DNA from: Heliocidaris tuberculata
Taxonomy: Eukaryota; Echinodermata; Echinoidea; Camarodonta; Echinometridae
Direction of reading: 5' to 3'
DNA length: 64,000 nucleotides
Assembly (NCBI GenBank): GCA_025618425.1
Contig: CM046841.1
Coordinates: 6,676,883-6,740,882, forward strand
The position numbers and the translations under genes are program-made. The notes under the pieces were generated by a model that saw nothing but the letters and a program-made list of their open reading frames with translations, was not told where the DNA came from and did no database searches. Positions 24,075-34,100 of the stretch are shown piece after piece; position 1 is the first letter of the stretch, and each line of letters opens with the position of its first letter.

Positions 24075-24285
24075 GAAGAGAGAATGATGGAACAGAATGA
24101 AGCAGGTCACTTGGTGTATTTACAAGCTTTCGGCTCCTGGCCTTCTTCAAGTTTATTTGCTAAATCATTATTTGTTTCATTCTGTTTGATTTAGCAAATA
24201 ACTTGAAGAAGGCCAGGAGCCGAAAGCTTGTAAATACACCGAGTGACCTGCTTCATCCCGTTCCATCATTCTCTCTTCACACACA
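24075..24285. mobile_element. Foldback element, arms about 93 bp
   Basis: TGAAGAGAGAATGATGGAAC at about 24074 pairs with its near-complement ending at about 24279. The arms contain AAGCTTTCGGCTCCTGGCC and its complement. The loop is about 20 bases. AC and TA microsatellites follow. Confidence 0.75.
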
Positions 24286-24321
24286 CACACACACACATAC
24301 ACACACACATATATATATATA

Positions 24322-24492
24322 CAGGTAACTCTGCCTAAGTCGAATCTCTTGGGACCACAGAAATCTGTTCGACTTAGGCGAAATTCGACTTAGAAGAGGT
24401 AAAAAACACATGTTTTGCTCATTCTGTTCTGAAAAATTGCTTCGACTAAGGCGATTATTCGACTTATGGAAGGTCGACTTATGCAGAGTTAA

Positions 24493-24495
<3 letters not shown>
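24322..24495. mobile_element. Tc1/mariner-type MITE
   Basis: The left end CAGGTAACTCTGCCTAAGTC mirrors the right end GACTTATGCAGAGTTAACTG. It sits between TA repeats, consistent with TA target choice. The interior repeats TTCGACTTAGGCG-type motifs. It is 174 bp and non-coding. Confidence 0.75.
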
Positions 24496-24536
<41 letters not shown>

Positions 24537-25195
24537 GCTTTCTATTTCTTAATTGGAATGGTTCAAAGGCTCTGATCTAGCTTGGACCCGCCCCGGTACA
24601 TACACGGAGGTGCTTGCCTGCATGGTACCTTCTTATTATATGTTATAAGGGTGCCTGTTATATGCGCTGACCTCTGGACCGATCTCTGGATCCACAGTTA
24701 TTTTTATATTTCGACCAGATGGTATTTATCCTAAAAAATGTCATTAATTCTGAAACAATACACTGGATATTATTTTGTAGAGGTGCAGCTCGGTAAGATG
24801 ATTAGCCAATGGAGATTATCTACTTCAGATAATGCCTTTTGACTTAGTTATTACAACTCAAACTATATTGAAAAGAAACAATATACGTCAAATTGTAGTG
24901 TGTGTGAAAGGGTATACTAAAAAAAAATCAAACATTCCTGTGTGTGGTTCTGAATGTGGATAAAATGTTAATAACTATGACTCGCCAAACATGTCACTTT
25001 GTATCTAGATGATGTATGACGTAACCTTGTGTCTTTGACAATCTTTTGAATCATTTCAATCACAGGAGAGTTTTTAGCCGTTCTTAATGATGTTATTGTA
25101 TCTTACGTCTTAAATGATTCGAGCATTAATTTTCTAAGTCGAACAAGTCAAATGTGTGTATGTTTTTACTGTATTTTAGAGTCATCATTTCAATC

Positions 25196-25527
25196 CAGGG
25201 GGTGTTTCATAAAGCTGTTCGTAAAGTTACGCATGACTTTACGAACGACTTGAAAATGAAGTGCAAGATAGGATGCCCAAAGTTTTTTCTTATGTTTTAA
25301 CAAAGTGTGACGGTATTTCCAATAACCTCAATTTAAAAAATGGCAAGAAATATACTTTGCATCAAAAAATGTTTGTTATAATAAGAAAGTTCATCTACAT
25401 CTGTACAGTTGAACTTTACTTGATGCAGTTAAAAACGATTGAGCATCCCATTTGGCTTGTCATAATATAAGTCATTCGTAAAGTCGTGCGTAACTTTACG
25501 AGCAGCTTTAATATGAAACACCCCCTG
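25196..25527. mobile_element. MITE with CAGGGGGTGTTTCAT ends
   Basis: CAGGGGGTGTTTCATAAAGC mirrors the right end GCTTTAATATGAAACACCCC plus CTG. Inside each end, TCGTAAAGT.ACGC.TGACTTTACGA forms a second inverted pair. No clear target duplication is visible. The short ORF inside is not recognisable. Confidence 0.7.
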
Positions 25528-26199
25528 GTTTAATTCACAAAGCCTGTAACTGTAGTCGATCCATGCCTTTAACTCGGTCCTTTCAGTGTTGATTCCTACT
25601 TGATACATAGCTTTAATATCTCTAATGAAACATTGTTTTGCCCTGAATTATAACTTATGTCGTAATCAGATAGGTAATTTTTGAGAAAAGTATCACAGCC
25701 TGGATTAGAATCCCTTGCAATATAGGCCTACACGGTAAAACACGTTTGGGAATAAAGGCCAAACGCGAGACTTGTTATATGTCCGAGCAAGTTATGATGA
25801 TTTTTTTTTCTGAAAAATTCACTTATTTTGCCCTATTTAGGGTAAAAAGTGATCATAATTCGACAAAATACCATAAGCTGGTCGGGCATAGACCCTCATG
25901 TTATGCACTTCTTAACCTTAAAAGTGCAAGTGGAACATTCTGCATAGTCCATGTTTTATAATTTCCTTCCGTTTAAAAAGACAAGAACTCCCAAATATCA
26001 TGGAGAAACGAAGTGTGGGAAACTTGTCAAATCAGTGCGATACGTGTACGTTTTTTTTTTTTTAATTACTCTATACAAAGGTTACTTCGTGGAACCTTAT
26101 TGTCACTTATTGATTTTTTTTTTTTTTTTATTTGTTTTTAACCGATGTTAAATACGTGCTATTGACCTTGATATCAGGTAGCTATACCTGTATAAACCT

Positions 26200-28140
26200 T
26201 ATCGTTGCCAGTCTTTTGATTATTAGAAAGGAAGGGGTTTTGTTTGTTTGATTGGTTTAGTTGATGTTGTTGTTTGTTTTTGTCTGCAAGTTAGAAATTT
26301 TTAGATTTTTTTTTGTTGCCATTCTGCTGTTGCAACTCGTGAACTCGCAACTCGAAGTCTCGAAACTCGCAGACAAATATTTGCTATATCACTAATATTA
26401 TTCAACCGCCTAATGGTATCTTTTTTTTTTTTTTTTTTTTTTTTTGGGGGGGGGAATGTATTGAAATCTGAATTTGGTAGATAACCGCCTTTTTAATATG
26501 TGCACAAAATTACACATTCCAGCACCCTACCCCAACGCTGCATTAATCACCCCCCCCCCCCTCCCCTCTACATAAACACACCCGATACGAGTTCCAATAT
26601 AATCACGAAGGATATAGGAAACCGGATACCATCCCATTTTGATTGGAACAATTTCAATGACTTCATGTCCTTATCAGGTTTACTCTGTAAAAAGGTTATT
26701 CTGTAAATTCATCGATGAATTTTGTGATTTTACAGTGTTGCCAACTTGCAGTATAAAGCATTTCATTATATATGTTGACGTTTATACAAAATAAAATGTT
26801 TAATGAAATTTTTTATCTTTTAAATGCATCAGTACACGTACTAGATTTTCTCATTTTGATTTATTATGTCACCATTTGTACATGTCAGGATCTATAAAAT
26901 ATACAATGTCTTGTAATATTTACTAAAATGTATCAGTTTTCTATATTTGTATAGCTTTCTTCTATTTTGCTTGTGTGTTGGTGTGAATGAACAGCATGCT
27001 GGCTAAAATCTTTTTAGAGTCTTTTTTAAAAGATGACTAGGAATTCCATATTTGAAATAAGTAAATGAATACAAAATAAGATTTGCCATTATATGAAATC
27101 AATTACTATTTTATCGTCCCCTCCTCCTTCCCCTTTTCGGCCCGTCTCAATTTCTTCGTCATTTTGATAGTTTTGTTTCAAAACGCAAATTCTGCCTTCG
27201 CAAATGCTATCTTAAACACAGTTTATGCTTTATGCTTCTTTTCCCCAGGCGAATTCAGGCTCTGTAGAGAGATGGATTCGCAAACCTGCACCTGCACATG
27301 AAATATGCTACGTTGACCCCGGGAGGGCCAGTCAAATTGGGGAAGCGCGCGCTTTTTCGAAAGTTTTGAGTTACTGTAGGTCTATGTATTGCTTGCCCTG
27401 TTCTCTAGCAAAACCTTCACAGCTACAGGTTGGTCCACCAATTTGTCATAGATGGGTCAGTATTTCTTGTCAATTTACTCAAGTCTTGTTTAATTTCATG
27501 CTCTGACCATGCAAGGAGAAGGGCTCGTAGTTCATCTTCTGTAGAATTTAAGCCCTTTGACACTTACAATTATAGACCTCAACTCAATAATATAATTATA
27601 AATGAAGTATTAAGTAAACATGTAGGTCTTGCTCGGATGCCGACTGCTTATGCATGCATGCATTGAGAAAACAAAAATCATAACGCAAGCGGTGCGTGGA
27701 TTTTCACGTGAACCGGAAGCATGTTTATATGACGTCATATAAACGCGTTTACACATTGATGATTGTGCGTTTTATGCTTCCTCAGAAACAGTCTTTTGGG
27801 AGAAACGCCAATTCAAAACGCACATTTTTTTTTTTTCGTTTTAGTTTTACATCGGCGTTTTAAATCGGTGATTGTACGAAAATGACTTAGGACGCAACCG
27901 TGTTTTTAACTAAACTCGTGACAAAAGCCTCATTCTGGCCTGAAAAATGTGAGCATGAACGCTCTCAAAATATCTCCATACAGCTACTGTTGTTTTCTCC
28001 TAGTAATATCTGTCTCACTTTATAATATAATTTTTTTTAAATTTTCATATCAAAAAGGAGGGGGGGGGGAGGGGGGGGTTGAGTATCTGGTTAGCCTAAC
28101 CAGGATGTTCACTTCAACTCAAATAGAAATGCTTTCAGCA
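26200..28140. other. Gene-free spacer between sulfotransferase and P450
   Basis: No recognisable exon is present. It contains a T(22)G(9) tract at 26421-26453 and poly(C) near 26550. A segment with GACGTCATATAAACGCG lies near 27730. ORFs of 60-90 codons here show no familiar motif. Confidence 0.5.
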
Positions 28141-28143
28141 TTG

Positions 28144-28724
28144 AGGGGAAAGTACACCCTCATATTAAGTTGGTTTCAAAAGAAGCAGAAAATTACAGAA
28201 ACAGATCAATGAAAGTTTGAGCAAAATCCGATACGAAATAATGAAGTTATGAATTTTTGAAATTGTAATCAATCAAATTCAAATTGGCAACTCCGTGACG
28301 AATCTTGCGAGGTCCTCTCCCATTTGCTCCATACACGAAAATTCATAAATTATCATTTTATTTGTTTTTGATGAGGGAATAGATAATTTTGTATCATACA
28401 GGTTTGTGTAAAAGCATAAGTGAAAGGATTATATCTAGGGTGCATGTATGATTAAATAATTTCTTTAGAGAAAATGGAAAATAATGATTTTTTGTTTTAA
28501 TTATTATTATTATTTTATTTATTCATTTTTTTTGGTACAGGGCAAATGGGAAAGGAGCTCGCAAGATACGTCACGGAGTTGCCAATTTGTGTTTGATTGA
28601 TTACAACTTCAAAATTCATAACTTTCTTATATCATCAGATTTTGCACAAACTTTCATTGACTTTCTTTAATTTTTCTGCTTTTTGTAAAACTAAGTGGAT
28701 ATCAGGGTAGACTTCCCCTTTAAG
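28144..28724. mobile_element. Kolobok-like foldback MITE
   Basis: The left end GGGGAAAGTACACCCTCATA mirrors the right end TATCAGGGTAGACTTCCCC, followed by TTAA. The arms share AATTGGCAACTCCGTGACG and AATCTGATGA-type internal blocks in opposite orientation. The left target site reads TTGA, probably mutated. Copies are at 46195-47700 (interrupted) and about 63260-63520 (left half only). Confidence 0.7.
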
Positions 28725-29129
28725 ACATACATAAACTGTGTGAATAAGAAAATGAAACATTTGAATCTTTAAAAATCTATGTGATGCCTTACTCTTTGTA
28801 ATGTTATTATGGTACAATGATGTACCTATTTCTTGTTAGAACTAAGCCTTTAAAAAAATCATTATTGTCGCATTAGTGGAGTTTGGGGGGGGGGGTCCTT
28901 CTTTTAAATGGGTTATTCTTTCAGTCTCATTGACATTATGAATGTTACGATGGGAAAATGTGGCTCAGGATAGGGAGAATTGATCGACATCACAGACCTC
29001 TACCAAACCCATGACTCCATACGCTTTTATCATTATCATTATTATGTTGTTGTTTTTTTTAAATCGATGCTTCATACGGGAAATGGCGGTGTTGATAGAC
29101 ATGTACTGTATAGGAAATGGGTAGGCCTA

Positions 29130-29654
29130 TACCGGGTGTCCCCAAAAGACGGAACGGCGGATTTTCACTTCTTTGCTTTCGAAAAGTATATATATTTCTT
29201 ACATCATTGGGTAAAGCATCTTTCACAAGAGAATGATATCAAGATCATTGAATTTGATAAAACAATTCTATGCACGTTTCTTAAAATACAGTCATTTTCA
29301 AATTTCGCATGTTTTTTGCGACCGATGAGAGTAGAATTGTGTCGGGAATGACCTTTCATAATAGCATGTACAATAATTAGCGTCGTTTCCCCTATTCCCG
29401 AACTACAGCTGACTAAAATCCATTCCCGTCACGATCTTACACTCATCGGTCGCAAAAATCAAGCGAAATTTGAAAGTGACTGTGTTTTAAGAAACGGGCA
29501 TAGAAGTAAAATTACTTAACCAAACTCAATAATCTTGTTATCATTCTCTTCTGTAGAAGATGCTTTACCCAATGATGTAAAAAATATATATATATACTTT
29601 TTGAAGGCAAAGTACTGAAAATCCGCCGTTCCGCTTTTTGGGGGACACCCGGTA
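29130..29654. mobile_element. Palindromic mariner-like MITE (525 bp)
   Basis: TACCGGGTGTCCCCAAAAGA and its complement bound the element, with TA on both sides. The arms (about 230 bp each) include GGAACGGCGGATTTTC, ATCATTGGGTAAAGC and GCGACCGATGAG blocks. CCGGGTGTCCC-like ends and TA targets fit the Tc1/mariner superfamily. Non-coding. Confidence 0.8.
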
Positions 29655-29689
29655 TAATCGTGAAGGGGGAGAGGAAACTACATTGGAGG

Positions 29690-29793
29690 GAGAGAGAGAG
29701 AGAGAGAGAGAGAAGAACAGGGGGGCTATAATGAGAGAGAAAGAGAGGGAGCTAGATAGACTGAGAGAAAGAGACAGAGAGGGAGAGAAAGAA

Positions 29794-29827
<34 letters not shown>

Positions 29828-29828
29828 G
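29690..29828. repeat. GA-rich microsatellite ending in poly(G)
   Basis: Interrupted GA repeats end in a run of about 12 G. A second GA run with poly(G) lies at 30163-30198. Confidence 0.9.
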
Positions 29829-30338
29829 CTTAGAAGCATGATTACCTTTCCATCTTCGAGAGAAGCTGTCATATTTTGATCCAATTCCATTCATTCTCAT
29901 TTTTCCCTCTTATTGAAATAAAATGCTGGCATAAAAGGATAGTTCTCAAACAAAATAAAGCATATACTAGGAACTTAGGAATGAGTAGAGCACACCAATA
30001 AACCTACACTTGAATCATATAAAACAATAAATATAATGAGGGTGCCTGATTATTATGATATTTGTCATATGTTTGTCATGATCTTTTTAAAAAAATTTTT
30101 TGGAAGATATGTATAATTGTCATGTTGCTCCCACGACGAAAGTCATGGTGTCACGAAAGAGAGAGAGAGAGAGAGAGAGAGAGAAGGGGGGGGGGGGGTG
30201 TAACAACATTACCTTGACACCACTGACTCATCAAACGCAGTGAGTGGATCAGATTGTAAAGTTTGGTTTAAAGTGCAGTCACTCTCTTCAAACTTTGTAT
30301 TTTGTTTCTCTTCCGTCCTATCGAGGTAAATTGATTAA

Positions 30339-30917
30339 AGGAAACCAAAACCCAAGGAGAGAATCAATGTTATTGAAAAGTAAAAATTCAGAGAAGCACT
30401 TTACAAAAAGTTTCATTAAAATTGGTTAAAAAATGAGAGAGTTATGGAAGTTTGAAAAGTCTCGTTTTACTTTCTATGGGGATCCTCAAATTGGCAAAAT
30501 TGCTTCAAAATGGCTGATTTTGTGAACAACTCTCCATTTGTTTTGTACACAGATTTTCAGATTTTCCCCATTATCTCTCAGGGTGCTCCTTGTCTCCTCC
30601 TGAACTCGACATATGTGGTGTAAAATACATTTTCCCATTATATATGTTGAGCTCAGAAGGAGATTAACTGCACCTTGAAAGATAATGGGGAAAATCTGAA
30701 AATCTGTGTACAAAACAAATGGAGAGTTGTTCACAAAATCAGCCATTTTGAAGCAATTTTGCCAATTTGAGGATCCCCATAGAAAGTAAAACGAGACTTT
30801 TCAAACTTCCATAACTCTCTCATTTTTTAACCAATTTTAATGAAACTTTTTGTAAAGTGCTTCTCTGAATTCTCACTTTCCAATAACATTGATTCTCTCC
30901 TTGGGTTTTGGTTTCCT
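30339..30917. mobile_element. Kolobok-like foldback MITE (579 bp)
   Basis: AGGAAACCAAAACCCAAGGA (preceded by TTAA) mirrors TCCTTGGGTTTTGGTTTCCT. The arms are about 260 bp and nearly identical, sharing for example GATCCTCAAATTGGCAAAAT and its complement. The family is the same as 50514-51094, which has TTAA on both sides. Confidence 0.82.
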
Positions 30918-31193
30918 GTCTCTGTTCGTCCTGAATAATCTCCAACACTGATACCAATCTACTCGACGAACATGAAAGTTTTATCTACACGATTTGACGG
31001 CTACATAATGCATAGTCATTTTGGAAAAGGTATACATCGGGTCAATTTCGTAATAAAGATTGCTTGATGTTTGTGTGAAATAGCGGAGTTAGTTTTTGCA
31101 TCAACGCTGACTATTTCAAAATTCACTTCAAAAGTTGAATTTTGTATCATATACATTTTCAAGGAAAACTTCCAAAAATTACTGAAAACAAAG

Positions 31194-34100
31194 ATGGTTT
31201 CTTCAACGATTGTTTCACTGGCCTATTCGAACTCGATGGTCACCAACGCACTTATCTGCACCGTCATCAGCATCGTCATTGCAATGGTGCTCCGTGGTCT
31301 GCGACGTCGGTTCCTCCTCCTCCCACCCGGTCCGTGGTTCCTCCAGTTTCAGATGTTCTATTACATGATGAGGATGAAATTGCCTTGTCGTATTGAGAAG
31401 ATCTACGAAGCACAGTCAAAGAAGTATGGGAAAGTGTTCAGCTTCAGTATCGGGCGCGACATCCATGTCGTAATCAGTGATCCCGACATCATCAGGGAGG
31501 CCTTCATCAAACAGAGAGCCACTTTCAGTAATCGTCGATGTCCGTCGGCCTATGCCATGAGCTTTGGAGGAGAACAATGTAATTTTATGCTATGAATAAT
31601 TATTAGGATGCAAGTATACACCCCAAATCGCCTGGTTAAATCATTTTCCGTGTATAATCACATTAGTTCACCAGGAATTTGGCAAAGTGATTAGAGAAGA
31701 TGCGTTTGAAATAACCAGGCAGCGGGTTGAAAATCACCACATTTGTGCTGGCTACCGATCAATTCGGAACTCTGATAAAGTTTAACACCTTTTGTGTTAA
31801 AATTTTAACACCTTTTGTGTTAAAATTTTACAAGGAGTTTTTTTCAGTCATGTATAGCTCCCTTTTCAGGCCAGAATCAGCATTTTGATACCCGTATAGT
31901 TAAAAGTTGTCCGAAAATCCTCCTCCCCCCCCCCCCCCCCCCCCCCGCAGAAAAACGGTTTCAAAACCATGTTCAAAACACAGACGTGCCTGAACATGCT
32001 GAAGAAAAGAGCTATATATAAACTGGGGTACTCGTTTTTCATCAGCTTTGTTTTTCCGAGGGTTCATAATTCTGGAGGTTCCTAATTAAGAAAATGAAAA
32101 AGTGTTCATAATTCCGAGCAATTGATGCATTACTCCGAAGGCTTGTAATTCCGAAAATGAAAAAGGGTTCATTATTCCGAAGGTTTGTAATTCCCAAAAT
32201 GCAATAGAGCTCTGTATACCTAACTTTCGGAATTAAGAACCTTGGGAAATATGAGCCCTTTTTCATTTTCGGAATTATGAACCCTATTTCATTTTCAAAA
32301 TTACGAACCTTCGGAAATACGAATCTTCGGAAAAACAAAACTTCAGAATTATGAACCTTCGGAAAAAAACATGTAACCATGTAAACAGGGTATCATGACA
32401 CAGCGTTTCAAAACTGAATTTCATAACTATATTTCAAAAAGCTGATTCTGGCATCCAATTGAGCTATAAATGCACCCGAAGACTAGAGTTGGATTTTTGG
32501 AAATTACCGTCTTGCGCCATTCGAAAGGAAAATTATTGAAGTTTACATGTTTGGGAGCTCACGACTCTCCCATTAACCTTTATATAAAACAGAATTATCC
32601 CATCTATTTATGCTATACAGGTTTTTGAAAATATGGTTAAATCATGCATAGACATGTGGAATAATATTGTTAATTTAATCATCGGACATCACTGTCATTA
32701 TCATTTTTACTGCCCCTATAAGGCTTTTCTTTCTAAATCATGCGCTATACAAAAAAAAAAGTGTTTAGTGTTTACATATGAGTGGTATTGTAATCATCAT
32801 TGTCCCTTCGTGATTTCTTCCTAAACCATTCAATAGATAGAGTGAGGTACAGTATCTTTGCATAGATATGCTTCGTTATTGGAATAAGAACATACATAAT
32901 CTGTTATTTTCTATATCTTACTGACATAGTACTCGCTAAATGTAAAAGAGTGAAAAAGCACTCAAAAGAGAGTGAAATTCCACTCTCACAAGGAGTTAAA
33001 TGAGGGGCAACACTTTTTCGAGTGAAAAAAATGAGTGGTCACTGTTTCACTCAGGAAAGAGTGAAACACCAATCCTTTAGATGATGAAAATGATATCACC
33101 GATGTGGACAGAGTGGAGATACTTCACTCCTTTCTGAGTGAAATCATAAAACTCGATCTCAAGAGTATTGTTACCCACGCCGGCTGACACGGCTGTCTTG
33201 TCAGGATGCCCCCGTGCCTGACCGCGCTCCCCGTCCGTCTGGTCAAATGTATGACCGCTACTGATGGCTGGAGTTACCGTAGCCTTTTGACAAGGCCCTC
33301 GTGACTTGGCTATTTTTCTCGGCAAGTAAGCTAGTAGTGGCTGCATAACAAGACTAGCCGCCCAGCCCGGTGAATGCGCGATCGAGCGACGTGAGTCGCG
33401 AGGGCCTTTTGGAACCTGGCCTGTATTTCTTATGCTATCCCTCGTTCCTAGCGAGGATCTGCTACCTTATAGGTAGGAGCCAATCAGCGAACTTATCTTC
33501 GCATGACGTCAGCATAAATTTGGTATGCAAATTCGCCTTCATCTCGGCACCCCGTGCAAGCTACATCAATCATGGCGTCCGAAGAAGAATTATTGCTGAA
33601 AAGCACGGAATTTGCCTCGCAAATGCTGAAAATTTCAGCTTTCAAGGACTTACAACTGAGGGCAATTCTTTCAGTCCTCAAAGGACAGGATGCATTTGTG
33701 AGCCTTCCCACGGGATATGGCAAAAGCGCTATTTACCAGGCGATCCCGTTGTGTAAGGACTATCTTCGATCGCAAGCTCAAGCTGGAGGACAAGCAGGCA
33801 CCACGGACTCCACATCCTCGACCCCCACCACGGCAGCGGGCAGCGCTTCATCTTCGTGCTGCATAGTGATCATTTCACCCTTGGTCTCGCTCATGAAGAG
33901 CCAAGTAACTTCGTTAAAGAAACTCGGACTAGTTCATTCTAAAAACAGGGAAAGCGTATTCATTTCACTTACAATTTTACCTCTCATCATTAAATATTTC
34001 TCATCTTGTTTCGATTTTTTATTCTGAATTCATGTAAGTTTTGTTTTCTGTAAAATTCTGTATCTGTTATTCATATTTTTATCTCTGGAGCAAAATATCA

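Noticed and set aside
33370..33756. 128-codon ORF overlapping the helicase fragment in another frame
   Set aside because: The helicase motifs are in the frame that starts at 33572. This ORF has none and spans the inverted arm.
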